A DNA stretch of 64,000 nt from Bacteroidaceae bacterium. GTDB lineage: Bacteria > Bacteroidota > Bacteroidia > Bacteroidales > Bacteroidaceae. A program made the position numbers and the translations under genes. Below are positions 7,424 to 18,119 of this stretch, piece by piece. Numbering within the stretch: the stretch's first letter is position 1; each line of letters begins with the position of its first letter. The stretch spans positions 1-64,000 of the forward strand of contig JAKSLJ010000002.1 in NCBI GenBank assembly GCA_024401275.1, given 5' to 3'. The notes beneath the pieces are model-generated. The model made no database searches. It was given only the letters and a program-made list of their open reading frames with translations, and was not told where the DNA came from.

Positions 7424-8440
7424 CTACAAACCTTTGTCTCGATTGAGTTTCTTGCCCTTTTGCTTCCAATAATTCATTGTGAAAGTGTAGTTTATGAAGT
7501 TGTGCAAGTCGGTCATTGTCTTTGCGGGCTTTAAGACTACTTCTTTCTTTTCGGCAGAGGGGTCAAGCTTGTCTAGTTCATGAGCTAGTGTGTCAAAGAT
7601 GTTGAACTCTTTTATGCAGCGTTCTTTTAACAGGTGAAGCAGTTCCTTGTTTTTCTCGTATTCGTTGTTTGCGATTGTTTGTTTTACAATCCTTACTGCC
7701 TCGTCTGCATTTGCGATGTCTATTTCCGGGAAATTTGTTTCTGGGAAATAGTCTTTTATGTTGGTGCAGCCGTAGTAAATAGGATAGGTTTCAGCGATGA
7801 GAGCATCTTTGAACTTTTCTGTCCAATAATATTTGCCGCGTGAATTTTCTATTACAATATGATATTTATAAGGAGAAAGAACTTCGAGTTTGTCATCGAA
7901 ATCATTGAAGCCTTCGCCAAAAATGTCCAGTTGATCGCCAAATTGCTCTTTTAGCTTATTGACGAATACGATACGTTCGTAATGTCCTCGTGTAAATGTT
8001 TTGTTGCTTGTTATTACGGAAAGAAGTTTTGTCTTTTGTGGAGTAGGGCGGTTGAGCAGTTCGTTGTAGCCGACATTGGTCTTGAATGGTGGTTGAAGGA
8101 AACTTACACCTACCGTCCAAGGAATTATAGGTGGGGTATATTTTACGTTGTTTCCTGAGATTTCTGGCTGACAGCTTAGTACAAGTCCATATTGCTCGCG
8201 ATATGCTTTCGGGTAGCTTACAACAGAGTATGGCTCATAGAACGCTAGCACCGTGTTCTCTGGTGCAACGTTGAATCTCAGTGGATGCTTATGTGGTTTT
8301 CCTATGACGACTACAAAGTCCGGAGATTCTATTTCCTGGTTTACGTAAAACTTGTACCGACCGTCAGAGCTACGGCCGTCTTCAGTTTTTGATTGGCTTA
8401 GAATGAAATCTCCTAGTCTATAGTATAATGCCACATTCAT
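7424..8440 (-). CDS. Glycosyltransferase family 10 (alpha-fucosyltransferase-like)
   Basis: The 338-residue protein carries the GT10 C-terminal block: SVITSNKTFTRGHYERI, the stretch around LDIFGEGF, KYHIVIENS, then YWTEKFKDALIAETYPIYYG, the nucleotide-sugar binding signature of bacterial alpha-1,3/1,4-fucosyltransferases. It probably adds fucose from GDP-fucose to a surface glycan or LPS O-antigen at the cytoplasmic face. No signal peptide is seen. The gene stands alone, convergent with the restriction operon, with no other glycan genes next to it. The acceptor cannot be inferred. Confidence 0.8.
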   Translation of the reverse strand: MNVALYYRLGDFILSQSKTEDGRSSDGRYKFYVNQEIESPDFVVVIGKPHKHPLRFNVAPENTVLAFYEPYSVVSYPKAYREQYGLVLSCQPEISGNNVKYTPPIIPWTVGVSFLQPPFKTNVGYNELLNRPTPQKTKLLSVITSNKTFTRGHYERIVFVNKLKEQFGDQLDIFGEGFNDFDDKLEVLSPYKYHIVIENSRGKYYWTEKFKDALIAETYPIYYGCTNIKDYFPETNFPEIDIANADEAVRIVKQTIANNEYEKNKELLHLLKERCIKEFNIFDTLAHELDKLDPSAEKKEVVLKPAKTMTDLHNFINYTFTMNYWKQKGKKLNRDKGL

Positions 8441-8515
8441 AATATGTCATGTTTTATTGCATCGTAGATGAGATGACAAAAGTCTCTTTTCTTGTTTGCG
8501 AGTAATTGTATGATA

Positions 8516-8558
8516 AAAAATAAAAGCCTGCAAGAATCGTCTTCGACTTTGCAGGCCT
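8516..8558 (-). terminator. Terminator of rplS
   Basis: GCCTGCAA..TTGCAGGC forms a stem with a loop of about 15 nt at 8526-8557. On the minus strand it is followed by a T-rich run, as expected for an intrinsic terminator downstream of rplS. Confidence 0.75.
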
Positions 8559-8580
8559 TATGTGCATTGATAGTGAGTCT

Positions 8581-8943
8581 TTACTTAGCAACCTTTGGTG
8601 CACGCTTTTCAGCGATGCGAGCCTTCTTACCTGTGAGCTTGCGGAGGTAATAGAGCTTAGCACGGCGTACCTTACCACGCTTGTTTACTTCAATGCTGTC
8701 GATGTTTGGTGATTCGATAGGGAAGATACGCTCTACACCTACTGTACCTGACATCTTGCGAACAGTGAAACGCTTCTTGTCGCCATGACCAGAAATGCGA
8801 ATTACAACACCACGATAGAGCTGGATACGCTCTTTAGAACCTTCGATAATCTTGTATGCCACTGTGATAGTGTCACCAGGACCGAAAGATGGGAACTCTT
8901 TGCCTGTAGCAAATGCTTCTTCAGCAACTTTGATTAAATCCAT
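8581..8943 (-). CDS. rplS: 50S ribosomal protein L19
   Basis: This 120-residue protein matches bacterial L19, with [20 protein letters not shown] near the N-terminus and [17 protein letters not shown] near the C-terminus. L19 sits at the 30S/50S interface. The length is normal for the family. The gene is monocistronic here, with a terminator behind it and a candidate promoter (TAACTTTG on the minus strand at 9034-9041) in front. Confidence 0.97.
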   Translation of the reverse strand: MDLIKVAEEAFATGKEFPSFGPGDTITVAYKIIEGSKERIQLYRGVVIRISGHGDKKRFTVRKMSGTVGVERIFPIESPNIDSIEVNKRGKVRRAKLYYLRKLTGKKARIAEKRAPKVAK

Positions 8944-9033
8944 TTTATTTTTATGATTTTAGAGTTGAGTGTCCCTTAGCGCAACATAGATAGGCAACAC
9001 TTCTTCCTTCCATCGGTTACGCCAAAAGCGCTG

Positions 9034-9041
9034 CAAAGTTA
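9034..9041 (-). promoter_or_regulatory. Candidate -7 element for rplS
   Basis: On the minus strand the sequence reads TAACTTTG, a match to TAnnTTTG, about 90 nt upstream of rplS. A clear TTTG -33 partner at the usual spacing is not present, so support is moderate. Confidence 0.4.
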
Positions 9042-9143
9042 CGAAAAAGTTAATTGTTGGACATTAAAACTTGTGTGTTTTTTCTTGTGAAATTGATGTA
9101 AATTGTACAAATTGAACTTTTTTGAAAAATAATTGCGAAAATA

Positions 9144-9175
9144 TTTGTGTAGTTTATAAAATAGTCATACCTTTG
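9144..9175 (+). promoter_or_regulatory. Promoter of the tRNA gene
   Basis: TTTG at 9144-9147 and TACCTTTG at 9168-9175 are separated by 20 nt, the canonical Bacteroidetes arrangement, about 32 nt before the mature tRNA 5' end. Confidence 0.75.
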
Positions 9176-9207
9176 CACCCGCTAAACCGAAAGGATGGCA
9201 TGATGAT

Positions 9208-9284
9208 GGCGGGGTAGCTCAGCTGGTTAGAGCGTCGGATTCATAATCCGGAGGTCGCGGGATCGTGACCCGCCCCCGCTACCA
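9208..9284 (+). tRNA. tRNA with CAU anticodon (Met, possibly Ile2)
   Basis: The 77-nt sequence folds as a full cloverleaf: acceptor GGCGGGG with CCCCGCT, D-arm GCTC..GAGC, anticodon loop TTCATAA with CAT at 9242-9244, T-arm GCGGG..CCCGC, and encoded CCA. The first pair is G-U and not the C-A mismatch of initiator tRNA, so it is an elongator Met or an Ile2 (lysidine-modified) tRNA. These two cannot be told apart with confidence by eye. Confidence 0.95.
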
Positions 9285-9288
9285 AAAC

Positions 9289-9332
9289 AACTCCTTAGAT
9301 GTCTTGTAGATAAGATGTTTAAGGAGTTTTTC
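9289..9332 (+). terminator. Terminator of the tRNA gene
   Basis: AACTCCTTA (9289-9297) pairs with TAAGGAGTT (9320-9328), followed by TTTTC. It lies 5 nt after the tRNA CCA end. Confidence 0.8.
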
Positions 9333-9473
9333 TTTGTATATACCTTATGAATAAATTGTTGTTGTTTTTTGTCCTAAAATACTTAAAAATAGATAAAAAA
9401 TAAAGAAAACTATGTGTTTGCTTGCAAGTTTCCTTAATATTTCGTAATTTTGTCGCGAAATATAAAAGCTTTT

Positions 9474-10502
9474 ATGGAATTTACAGCGAAACAAATAGCA
9501 GAACTGATACAAGGACGCGTTGAAGGAAATGAGGACGCTAAAGTATCTGATTTTGCAAAAATAGAAGAAGGTCGCGAAGGATGTATATCTTTCCTTGCTA
9601 ACCCTAAATACCAACATTATATCTACGAAACCAAGTCGAGCGTAGTACTTGTCAACGACGATGCGAAGTTTGATCAGCCAGTTGCTGCTACTCTTATTCG
9701 CGTTCCAAATGCGTATGAGTCAGTTGCTCGTCTGCTCCAAATCTACCAATCATTGCAGCCTAAGAAGACAGGCATTGATACGCTTGCTTTCATTGATCCT
9801 GAAGCTCAGGTTTCGGACGATTGTTATGTAGGTGCTTTTGCGTATATCGGTAAAGGTGCAAAAGTGGGTAAGGGTTGTCTTATTCATCCTCATGCTTGCA
9901 TAGGTGATGGCGTTACAATCGGCGATGGTTGCCAGATTTATCCTAACGTAACTATTTATCATGGTTGCAAGTTGGGCAATAACGTAACAATTCATGCGGG
10001 TTCCGTAATCGGTGCTGACGGTTTCGGTTTTGCTCCAAATACAAATGGCTATGAGAAAATTCCGCAGATTGGAATCGTTGTTATTGAGGACAATGTGGAA
10101 ATTGGAGCGAATACTTGTATCGACCGTTCTACAATGGGACAGACTCTCATCCGCAAGGGCGTAAAACTTGATAATCTCATCCAGGTTGCTCACAATGTGG
10201 AAATCGGCGAGAACACTGTAATGTCTGCACAGGTTGGTGTAGCGGGAAGTGAGAAGATCGGTTCTTGGTGCATGGTAGGAGGCCAGGTGGGCTTCGCTGG
10301 TCATCATACTGTTGGCGACCGCGTGATGATTGGAGCTCAGTCAGGTGTGCTTGGTGACCTTAAAGATGGTGCACAGGTAATGGGACCAGTTGCCATGGAT
10401 TTGAAAGTGTTCATGAAAAGCCAGGCTCTCATGAAGCGTCTTCCAGACATGTACAAGGATATAAATGACTTGAAAAAGAAACTTAATAATTCAGACAAAT
10501 AA
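9474..10502 (+). CDS. lpxD: UDP-3-O-acylglucosamine N-acyltransferase
   Basis: The product adds the second hydroxyacyl chain to UDP-3-O-acyl-glucosamine in lipid A synthesis. The 342-residue protein begins [18 protein letters not shown], the LpxD N-terminal uridine-binding domain, followed by a left-handed beta-helix of hexapeptide repeats (for example [23 protein letters not shown]) and [12 protein letters not shown], which contains the catalytic His region. ATG at 9474 was preferred over a TTG 24 nt upstream because it gives the family's usual N-terminus. The gene is followed closely by lpxC/fabZ and lpxA, so all three probably form one operon. Confidence 0.96.
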   Translation: MEFTAKQIAELIQGRVEGNEDAKVSDFAKIEEGREGCISFLANPKYQHYIYETKSSVVLVNDDAKFDQPVAATLIRVPNAYESVARLLQIYQSLQPKKTGIDTLAFIDPEAQVSDDCYVGAFAYIGKGAKVGKGCLIHPHACIGDGVTIGDGCQIYPNVTIYHGCKLGNNVTIHAGSVIGADGFGFAPNTNGYEKIPQIGIVVIEDNVEIGANTCIDRSTMGQTLIRKGVKLDNLIQVAHNVEIGENTVMSAQVGVAGSEKIGSWCMVGGQVGFAGHHTVGDRVMIGAQSGVLGDLKDGAQVMGPVAMDLKVFMKSQALMKRLPDMYKDINDLKKKLNNSDK

Positions 10503-10512
10503 TACATTGCAA

Positions 10513-11901
10513 ATGAATACAAAACAAAATACCCTTAAAGGCAGTTTCTCTATGTGCGGCAAAGGTCTGCATACTGGCTTGATGCTCACAGTTACATTCA
10601 ATCCTGCTCCAGAGAATACAGGTTATAAGATACAGCGTATAGACCTCGACGGCCAGCCAATTATTGACGCTGTAGCTGAGAATGTAGTTGACACACGCCG
10701 CGGTACAGTTGTCGGCAAGGGAGATATCCGCATTTCAACTATCGAGCACGCTCTCTCTGCACTCTACGCATTGGGCATAGACAACTGTCTGATGCAGGTG
10801 AACGGTCCTGAATTCCCTATCCTTGACGGTTCTGCTGTCATGTATGTTGATAAGATTAAGGAAGTGGGAATCGAGGAACAGGCTGCACCAAAGGACTACT
10901 ATATCATTCGCAAGAAGATAGAAGTAAAGGACGAGGAAACTGGTTCTTGCATTACAATCCTTCCAGACGAGGAGTTCTCTGTTACGGCAATGTGTTCGTT
11001 TGAGAGCAAGTTCATCAATTCTCAGTTTGCAACACTTGAAAATGTGGCAGATTTTGAGCAGGAGATTTCTGCTGCAAGAACATTCGTGTTCCTTCGCGAC
11101 ATTGAGCCTCTCCTCAACGCAAATCTCATCAAGGGAGGCGACATGGACAACGCTATCATCATCTACGAGCGTCAGACATCTCAGGAGAATCTCGACCGTT
11201 TGGCAGACCTCTTGAAGGTGGCACGCATGGACGCTTCAAACCTTGGTTACATCCAGCACAAACCACTTCAGTGGGAGAACGAGTGTACTCGCCACAAGCT
11301 TCTTGACATCATCGGCGACATGGCGCTCATCGGCAAGCCTATCAAGGGTAGAATCGTTGCCACTCGTCCTGGTCACTCTATTAATAATAAGTTCGCGCGC
11401 CTTATGCGCAAGGAGATAAAGAAGCATGATGTTCAGGCTCCTATCTATGACCCTAACGAGGAACCAATCATGGATGTCAATCGTATTCGCGAGCTCCTTC
11501 CACATCGCTATCCAATGCAGCTTGTTGATAAGATTATCGCTGTTGGTCCAACTTCTATTGTCGGTGTGAAGAATATCACTTCGAATGAACCATTCTTTAC
11601 TGGCCATTTCCCTGAGGAACCAGTAATGCCTGGTGTACTTCAGATAGAAGCTATGGCACAGTGTGGTGGTCTTCTCATTCTCAACTCACTTGACGAGCCA
11701 GAGCGTTATTCTACATACTTCATGAAGATTGACGGTGTGAAGTTCCGCCAGAAGGTTGTTCCGGGCGACACACTTCTCTTCCGTGTTGAGCAGCTCAATC
11801 CTATGCGCCATGGTATTTGCTCTATGCGCGGCTACATGTTCGTTGGTGACCATGTTGTATCAGAGGCAACATTTACAGCTCAGATTGTTAAAAACAAATA
11901 A
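10513..11901 (+). CDS. lpxC/fabZ: Bifunctional UDP-3-O-acyl-GlcNAc deacetylase / 3-hydroxyacyl-ACP dehydratase
   Basis: This is the fused enzyme typical of Bacteroidetes. Residues 1 to about 310 are LpxC, the zinc deacetylase of lipid A synthesis, with the zinc-ligand segment STIEHALSAL and the later HKLLDIIGDMALIG. Residues from about 315 are FabZ, with LLPHRYPMQLVDKI and GHFPEEPVMPGVLQIEAMAQ, which dehydrates 3-hydroxyacyl-ACP. Coupling both on one chain links lipid A precursor flow with fatty acid synthesis, because LpxA, LpxD and FabZ compete for 3-hydroxyacyl-ACP. The start is ATG at 10513, 10 nt after the lpxD stop. A TTG two codons upstream is less likely. Confidence 0.96.
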   Translation: MNTKQNTLKGSFSMCGKGLHTGLMLTVTFNPAPENTGYKIQRIDLDGQPIIDAVAENVVDTRRGTVVGKGDIRISTIEHALSALYALGIDNCLMQVNGPEFPILDGSAVMYVDKIKEVGIEEQAAPKDYYIIRKKIEVKDEETGSCITILPDEEFSVTAMCSFESKFINSQFATLENVADFEQEISAARTFVFLRDIEPLLNANLIKGGDMDNAIIIYERQTSQENLDRLADLLKVARMDASNLGYIQHKPLQWENECTRHKLLDIIGDMALIGKPIKGRIVATRPGHSINNKFARLMRKEIKKHDVQAPIYDPNEEPIMDVNRIRELLPHRYPMQLVDKIIAVGPTSIVGVKNITSNEPFFTGHFPEEPVMPGVLQIEAMAQCGGLLILNSLDEPERYSTYFMKIDGVKFRQKVVPGDTLLFRVEQLNPMRHGICSMRGYMFVGDHVVSEATFTAQIVKNK

Positions 11902-11914
11902 GCCAGAAACCCTT

Positions 11915-12685
11915 ATGAACCAGATACATCCTACAGCAATTATCCATCCCGACGCAAAAATAGGCGACAATAACATTATCGGTCCTTTCTGCGTTATTGA
12001 AGAGAATACCGTCATTGGTGACAATAACCTGCTGAAGAATGGCGTAACAATTCAGTATGGCGCTCGTATTGGCAACAATAATGAGTTCTTCCCTGGCGCC
12101 AGTATTTCCACAAAGCCACAGGATCTGAAGTTCAGAGGTGAGGATACAACTTGTGAGATTGGTGACAACAACTCTATTCGCGAGAACGTTACAATATCAC
12201 GAGGAACAGCTTCAAAAGGCACTACGAAGGTCGGCAATGGCAACCTTCTCATGGAGAATATGCACATCGGTCATGACTGCGTTGTCGGCAATGGCTGTAT
12301 CATTGGCAATACTACGAAACTTGCAGGAGAGGTTATAATCGAAGACTTCGCGATTATCTCTGCATGTGTGCTTATTCATCAGTTCTGTAAGGTTGGCGGC
12401 TACGGAATAATTCAGGGAGGCACGCGCTTCTCTGTAGATGTTCCTCCGTTCATTGTTGTCGGTAAGGAGCCTGCTCATTATTGTGGTGTAAACCTTATTG
12501 GTCTTCGTCGCCGCGGATTCTCTAACGAGACAATCACTGCCATTCACGATGCATACCGCACACTTTACGGAGCTCCAACCCTTAATGAAGGTATAGCAAC
12601 TCTTGAAGCTATTGAGAATCGTCCAAAGGAGATTGACATGATCATCAATTTCTGTAAGACTTCAAATCGCGGTGTAATGCGTTAG
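11915..12685 (+). CDS. lpxA: UDP-N-acetylglucosamine acyltransferase
   Basis: LpxA carries out the first committed step of lipid A synthesis, 3-O-acylation of UDP-GlcNAc. The 256-residue protein starts MNQIHPTAIIHPDAKIGDNN and continues with hexapeptide repeats, then the C-terminal helices with GLRRRGFSNETITAIHDAYR, all standard. The open frame extends 53 codons further upstream into lpxC/fabZ, but the ATG at 11915, 13 nt after that stop, gives the conserved N-terminus and normal length. Confidence 0.96.
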   Translation: MNQIHPTAIIHPDAKIGDNNIIGPFCVIEENTVIGDNNLLKNGVTIQYGARIGNNNEFFPGASISTKPQDLKFRGEDTTCEIGDNNSIRENVTISRGTASKGTTKVGNGNLLMENMHIGHDCVVGNGCIIGNTTKLAGEVIIEDFAIISACVLIHQFCKVGGYGIIQGGTRFSVDVPPFIVVGKEPAHYCGVNLIGLRRRGFSNETITAIHDAYRTLYGAPTLNEGIATLEAIENRPKEIDMIINFCKTSNRGVMR

Positions 12686-12766
12686 AAACTACGCAATACA
12701 ACTTGTTTTTAGTAACTGTTAAATAAAGAGCGAGGGTTCCTGAAAAGGGAATCGCTCGCTTTTACC

Positions 12767-14905
12767 ATGAATTATATAACGCAATATTTCCCGCTGCAAG
12801 ATCCCACATGGGTATTCTTCGTCGTTCTTCTGATTATCCTTCTTGCACCGATAATCATGGGTAAGTTGCGTATTCCTCATATCATCGGAATGGTGCTCTT
12901 CGGAGTACTTTTGGGAGAGTATGGACTGAACATCATTGAGCGCGACGACTCGTTCGAGATGTTTGGGAAGATCGGACTTTATTACATCATGTTCCTTGCT
13001 TCGTTGGAGATGGACATGGATGGATTGCGAAAGAATAAGACCAAGATTCCCATCTTTGGCTTGCTGTCTTTTGCCATACCTTTCGTCCTTACCTTCGTAA
13101 CCTTCAGTTATGTGCTTGGCTATTCTACGCTTACATCTTTACTGCTGGGTTGTATCATGTCGTCAAACACGCTTGTCGCTTATCCCATAGTCGGACGCTA
13201 TGGTCTTCAACGCAAGCCAAGTGTTACGCTGAGTGTTGGCGGAACAATGATTTCGCTCCTTATTTCTCTTATAATACTAGCTGTCATCGTTGCCTCACAT
13301 GAAGGTAGCAGTAGCATTAGTTTTTGGACAATCTTTTTCCTGAAATTTGTGGCTTTCTGTGGCGGTATGATATGGCTGATGCCTAAGCTTACGCGTTGGT
13401 TTCTACGCCGTTACAGCGACACTGTGATGCAGTATGTCTTCGTCATGTCTGTCGTAGTCCTTTCTGCAGCACTCTCACAGGCTATTGGAATTGAGGGTGT
13501 CTTCGGAGCTTTCTTCGCAGGACTCATTCTCAACCGCTATATTCCCCATGTTTCTGCTCTGATGAATCGCATTGAGTTTATCGGAAATGCCATATTCATT
13601 CCCTATTTCCTCATCGGAGTAGGCATGCTTATCAATCTAAACTTGCTCTTTGACAAGGAAGGGCTTATCTGGATTGTGCTATGCATGGTGTTCTTTGGAA
13701 CATTCGGTAAAGCCATAGCCTCCTACATCTCTTGTCTTGCATTCAAGCTTCCGCTCTCTTCTGGTCATATGATGTTCGGATTGACATCTGCCCATGCTGC
13801 CGGAGCCATTGCTATGCTCATGGTCGGAATGAGATTGGAGATAGCACCTGGCGAGTTCCTTGTATCAGAAGAATTACTCAATGGTGTAGTCATCATGATA
13901 CTCTTTACCTGTATCATCTCGACTATACTTACAGAAAAGTCAGCGCAGAAGATTGTCCTTCGTGATGCAGAGTTTGCGCCTACGGAAGATGTCCATGACG
14001 ATGAGAAGTTCCTCGTACCAGTGAAGTATCCGGAGTATGCCAACAGTCTTGTTTCACTTGCTCTCCTTATGCGCAATCCTAAGCGCAACCGTGGTATCGT
14101 CGGCCTCAATGTTGTCTATGACGATGAGAATATGCGACGCAATCAAGCTGCGGGTGAGAAACTACTTGAGCAGATTACTAAGCACGCCAGTTCTGCTGAT
14201 GTACTCATGCAGACACAGGTAAGAATAGCCGCCAATATAGCAAACGGCATAAAGCATGCATTCAACGAGTTTCAGGCTTCGGAGATTATCATTGGTCTTC
14301 ATCAGCACAAGGAAATTTCGCCGAAGTTTTGGGGACAGTTCCATCAGAGTCTATTCAATGGTTTGAACCGCCAGATTATTATGGCTCGTCTCCATACTCC
14401 GCTTAATACCATACGCAAGATACATGTTGCCGTGCCTTCTCGTTCGCAGTATGAACCAGGTTTCTATAGATACCTTGATCGACTTTCGCGTTTGGCAGAG
14501 AACTTAGAGTGCGGCGTTAATTTCAATGCCCGAGGTGATACGACAGAACTTATTCGCGAGTATATGAAGGCCATGCATCCTCGCGTGCGCGTACAATATT
14601 TTAATATGGAACACTGGAACGAGATGCCTGCCCTTGCCTCTACCATCAAGGAAGACCATCTCTTCGTCGTCGTTACTGCTCGTAAGGGAACAGTTTCCTA
14701 CAAGAATGCGCAGGAGCGACTTCCTGAGGAACTTACCCAATATTTCAAGGGCAAGAACCTTATCATCATCTTCCCTGACCAGCATGGCGACGCATCTACC
14801 ATGACCTTTGCTGAAGCTACTCATACTGAGGAACTTTCAGCTTATGATAATATTAGAATCTTCATAAATAAGATATTCCGAAAAAGAGCTCAACCAATAA
14901 CGTAA
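12767..14905 (+). CDS. CPA2-family cation:proton antiporter
   Basis: The first 400 or so residues contain about 12 hydrophobic segments with the KefB/NapA-type pattern ([56 protein letters not shown]). The last 290 residues are soluble and resemble a universal-stress-protein-like tail, as in many Bacteroidetes sodium/proton antiporters. It probably exchanges Na+ or K+ for H+ at the inner membrane. It follows lpxA after a short gap that contains a GCGAG..CTCGC hairpin, so it may be transcribed separately. The ion preference cannot be read from the sequence. Confidence 0.85.
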   Translation: MNYITQYFPLQDPTWVFFVVLLIILLAPIIMGKLRIPHIIGMVLFGVLLGEYGLNIIERDDSFEMFGKIGLYYIMFLASLEMDMDGLRKNKTKIPIFGLLSFAIPFVLTFVTFSYVLGYSTLTSLLLGCIMSSNTLVAYPIVGRYGLQRKPSVTLSVGGTMISLLISLIILAVIVASHEGSSSISFWTIFFLKFVAFCGGMIWLMPKLTRWFLRRYSDTVMQYVFVMSVVVLSAALSQAIGIEGVFGAFFAGLILNRYIPHVSALMNRIEFIGNAIFIPYFLIGVGMLINLNLLFDKEGLIWIVLCMVFFGTFGKAIASYISCLAFKLPLSSGHMMFGLTSAHAAGAIAMLMVGMRLEIAPGEFLVSEELLNGVVIMILFTCIISTILTEKSAQKIVLRDAEFAPTEDVHDDEKFLVPVKYPEYANSLVSLALLMRNPKRNRGIVGLNVVYDDENMRRNQAAGEKLLEQITKHASSADVLMQTQVRIAANIANGIKHAFNEFQASEIIIGLHQHKEISPKFWGQFHQSLFNGLNRQIIMARLHTPLNTIRKIHVAVPSRSQYEPGFYRYLDRLSRLAENLECGVNFNARGDTTELIREYMKAMHPRVRVQYFNMEHWNEMPALASTIKEDHLFVVVTARKGTVSYKNAQERLPEELTQYFKGKNLIIIFPDQHGDASTMTFAEATHTEELSAYDNIRIFINKIFRKRAQPIT

Positions 14906-14918
14906 AAAATATAAGAAA

Positions 14919-15824
14919 ATGGCAAATATACATGTAAATATTGGAGCCCTCTCGTTGCGTAATCCTGTAATGACGGCTTCTGGTACCTTCGGTTACGGCA
15001 TAGAGTATGCCGATTTCATGGACCTCGCCAGTATCGGCGGCGTTATCGTCAAAGGCACTACGCTACAGCCTCGTGAGGGTAACGACTATCCTCGCATGGC
15101 TGAAACACCAATGGGTATGCTCAACTGTGTTGGGCTCCAGAACAAAGGTGTTGACTATTTTTGCGAGCACATCTATCCGCAAATCAAGGACATTGACACT
15201 AACATGATTGTCAATGTCAGTGGAAACGCACCTGATAATTATGCCGAATGTGCGGCTCGCATAAACGAGTTGGAGAATATTCCTGCTATAGAACTCAATA
15301 TTTCTTGTCCAAATGTGAAGCAGGGTGGCATGGCATTTGGCACATCTGTTGAAGGAGCATCGGCTGTAGTAAAGGCCGTTCGCGAGGTTTACAAGAAGAC
15401 TCTCATAGTGAAACTCTCACCAAATGTAACTGACATCGTGTCAATTGCAAAAGCTGTTGAAGCTGAAGGTGCCGATGCTGTTTCGCTCATTAACACGCTG
15501 ATGGGTACGAAGATAGATATCGAGAAGCGCAAGATTATGCTATCTATCGGAACTGGCGGCCTTAGTGGTCCTTGCGTGAAGCCTGTTGCTGTTCGCATGG
15601 TGCATCAGGTAAGCAACGCGGTCAATATTCCTGTTGTAGGTCTTGGCGGAATCTCTTCTACAGAAGACGCTATAGAGTTCCTTATGGCAGGTGCTACAGC
15701 CATTGAGATTGGTACTGCAAACTTCCTGGACCCAGCAATCTCCGAGAAGGTTGCCTTAGGAATAAACGACTGGCTTGACCGCCATGGTGTGAAAGACATC
15801 CACGAGATTATAGGTGTAGTATAG
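14919..15824 (+). CDS. pyrD: Dihydroorotate dehydrogenase, class 1B catalytic subunit
   Basis: The 301-residue TIM-barrel protein has [15 protein letters not shown], the FMN/orotate segment, NISCPN with the class 1 catalytic Cys, and [20 protein letters not shown], the phosphate-binding end. It oxidises dihydroorotate to orotate in pyrimidine synthesis. Class 1B enzymes normally work with an electron-transfer subunit, PyrK. No pyrK is adjacent here, so it is presumably elsewhere. The gene starts 13 nt after the antiporter stop, so the two may be cotranscribed. pyrF lies at 45.8 kb, not linked. Confidence 0.95.
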   Translation: MANIHVNIGALSLRNPVMTASGTFGYGIEYADFMDLASIGGVIVKGTTLQPREGNDYPRMAETPMGMLNCVGLQNKGVDYFCEHIYPQIKDIDTNMIVNVSGNAPDNYAECAARINELENIPAIELNISCPNVKQGGMAFGTSVEGASAVVKAVREVYKKTLIVKLSPNVTDIVSIAKAVEAEGADAVSLINTLMGTKIDIEKRKIMLSIGTGGLSGPCVKPVAVRMVHQVSNAVNIPVVGLGGISSTEDAIEFLMAGATAIEIGTANFLDPAISEKVALGINDWLDRHGVKDIHEIIGVV

Positions 15825-15851
15825 AATTCTTATCTGTAATCTTTAAAGACA

Positions 15852-15888
15852 AAATCTCCTGTATTCATTACGAGTACAGGAGATTTTT
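15852..15888. terminator. Bidirectional terminator between pyrD and the arabinofuranosidase gene
   Basis: AAATCTCCTGTA pairs perfectly with TACAGGAGATTT around an 11-nt loop. A-rich and T-rich flanks on both sides suit the two convergent genes. Confidence 0.88.
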
Positions 15889-15914
15889 ATGTTATTATAT
15901 TTGTCTGTTAAGGC

Positions 15915-17915
15915 TTATAGCTTAGCAGTAATCATCACGAAGCTGTAAGGAGCAACCTTGAGAGTCTGCTTCTTCTTGAGCTTGATCTGTTCCTTCTTAG
16001 GAGCGATAGGCTGCTTGTCGTAATCGTTCTCGTCGTTTGGCTGACCAGCGAGAGTAGTCATCTCTGCGTTTGGCTTGATGCTGAAGCGAGAAAGGTTGAG
16101 AGTTGCAGTCTTCTCGTTTGCTGTAGCGTTGGCAATCTTGATGTAGAGAGTGCGAGTCTTAGTGTTGAGAACAACTGACTGCTCCTGAAGCATACCTTCG
16201 CCTTCAGACTTGTCCTGATCTGCGATTGTCACGCAGTCACCATAGTAGTACTGACCTGCTGACTGACCGAACATCTGCTGAACATAGTAAGAGCAAGTGA
16301 GGAATGGACGCTCGTTATCATAGTAGATGAGGTCTGGATTCCAGTTTGTTGCGTTCTTGCGAGCGAAGAGAGGTGCGTAAGAAGTCATGTCAACAACATC
16401 ACCGTTGCGCTCAACATGGATGAGGTAGAGAGCTTCTGCAAGAGCGTCGATGAGCTTCTTGTCCTTTGAAGCATACTCACCGAGGTAAACCTTTGTCTTG
16501 CGGTCGCGTGGGTAGTTGTCATACTGACGCTTCTCCAAGAAGTACTTGTTTGGCTCGTAGTAGTGCTCGTCGAGGATAGGCATGCCGAGTTCATCAGCAA
16601 GCTTCCAACCAGCCTCGTAGTCAGGGTTATCCTTGTGAGAACCAGGACCAGCTGTACCTACGATAACGATCTCTGGGTACTTCTTTGTAATACGCTCGTA
16701 CATGTACTTGAAGCGCTCTTCGAACTCAGGAGAGATCTTCTCCTCGTTACCGATGCCGAGATACTTCAATCCGAATGGCTCTGGGTGACCAGCATCTGCA
16801 CGAACCTTACCCCACTTTGATGTAGCAGGACCGTTAGCCCATTCGATGAGGTCGAGAGCTTCCTGTGTCCACATCTCCATGTCCTTCATGTCGCAAACAT
16901 CCTGAGCCTGAGTAGGCCACATGTTCCAACCACCGTTAGTACCCTGGCAACTTACACCACAAGGAAGGATTGGCACTGGAGCCATACCCATATCCTCACA
17001 AAGCTGGAAGTACTCGTAGTAACCGATAGTCATTGACTGGTGGTAACCCCAAGTGTTCTTCTGACCGCGGCGAGTTTCCTTTGGACCTACAGTTTCCTTC
17101 CAACGGTAAGTGTTCCAGAAACCATCGCCACCACCGTGAACAACGCAACCGCCAGGGAAACGCATGAACTGTGGCTTAAGGTCTGCAAGAGCTTCAGCAA
17201 GGTCGCGACGGATGCCGTGTCCCTTGTAAGTATCTTGTGGCATGAGAGCGATCATATCAACATCGATAGTACCGTCGCTTACGAGAAGAATCATGAGCGC
17301 TGCGTTCTTGCAGTCAGCGTTAGGAGTGAGAGTGACACTCTGCTTTGCCCATGAAGAACTGTTTACATCAAGAGTTGCTTCTGCGAGGAGCTGCTTTGGA
17401 TCTTGTCCCCAAGCACCTGGTTCTACGAGAGCTACGCGCACCTTAACAGCCTTGTCAACCTTGCGAGAGAAGAAAGAGAAGTCGTACTTTGCACCAGCCT
17501 TTACTGAGATGCCGTCGAAACCATCATTCTGGATACCGTAGCCAACCCATCCATTGTAGTCGTGGAACTGGCGTGTACGCTCAGCTGTGATGCGCATGTA
17601 GTTAGGGTTGTTGGGGTGGATAGGCTCCTGCTGCTTAGCCTCGAGCTTGCCGAGAGCGTGGCCAGGGCGAACCATCTTCCATGCTGTAGAAGGTCCCCAA
17701 CCGTCCTTCTCGTTAGGGTTGAATTCGAAAGAACCGTTCTGGATGAGGTCAGCGTTGAGACCGCCGTCGGCAGAACTACTGATGTCCTCAAAGAAAATAC
17801 CGATGAGGTGGTCGCTGATAGCCTTGCCACCAGCAGGTGCCTTCATTGGCTTCTGTGCCTGCACATTTACGCAAGCAGCAAGGAGCAATGCTCCTGCAGA
17901 GAGAAATTTGTTCAT
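15915..17915 (-). CDS. GH51 alpha-L-arabinofuranosidase, exported
   Basis: A signal peptide (MNKFLSAGALLLAACVNVQAQ) precedes a carbohydrate-binding-like N-terminal region with DLIQNGSFEFNP, then the GH51 catalytic barrel. The acid/base glutamate lies in YLGIGNEE (Glu391) and the nucleophile in VYLGEYAS (Glu480). QFMRFPGGCVVHG is the usual sugar-binding strand. The enzyme releases arabinose from arabinan or arabinoxylan, probably in the periplasm. The 666-residue length is typical for Bacteroidetes members. No susC/susD or other polysaccharide-utilisation genes are next to it, so it stands outside a recognisable PUL here. Confidence 0.93.
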   Translation of the reverse strand: MNKFLSAGALLLAACVNVQAQKPMKAPAGGKAISDHLIGIFFEDISSSADGGLNADLIQNGSFEFNPNEKDGWGPSTAWKMVRPGHALGKLEAKQQEPIHPNNPNYMRITAERTRQFHDYNGWVGYGIQNDGFDGISVKAGAKYDFSFFSRKVDKAVKVRVALVEPGAWGQDPKQLLAEATLDVNSSSWAKQSVTLTPNADCKNAALMILLVSDGTIDVDMIALMPQDTYKGHGIRRDLAEALADLKPQFMRFPGGCVVHGGGDGFWNTYRWKETVGPKETRRGQKNTWGYHQSMTIGYYEYFQLCEDMGMAPVPILPCGVSCQGTNGGWNMWPTQAQDVCDMKDMEMWTQEALDLIEWANGPATSKWGKVRADAGHPEPFGLKYLGIGNEEKISPEFEERFKYMYERITKKYPEIVIVGTAGPGSHKDNPDYEAGWKLADELGMPILDEHYYEPNKYFLEKRQYDNYPRDRKTKVYLGEYASKDKKLIDALAEALYLIHVERNGDVVDMTSYAPLFARKNATNWNPDLIYYDNERPFLTCSYYVQQMFGQSAGQYYYGDCVTIADQDKSEGEGMLQEQSVVLNTKTRTLYIKIANATANEKTATLNLSRFSIKPNAEMTTLAGQPNDENDYDKQPIAPKKEQIKLKKKQTLKVAPYSFVMITAKL

Positions 17916-18119
17916 GTAGATTAAGTATATAAAGTTAATGTTTCTTCTGGTAGATGTTTTTTTATTGTGACAAAATAAGCCTTGAATCCATGACTTATGT
18001 CATAAGGGCATTTGTATGCTTGTGCAATTTACGAAGAATCCTTGACATATCAGTTATCTTAACTATATTTCTTAACATAATGTATAATTGCTGTTGATTT
18101 ATCTTAAGGGAATTTGCCT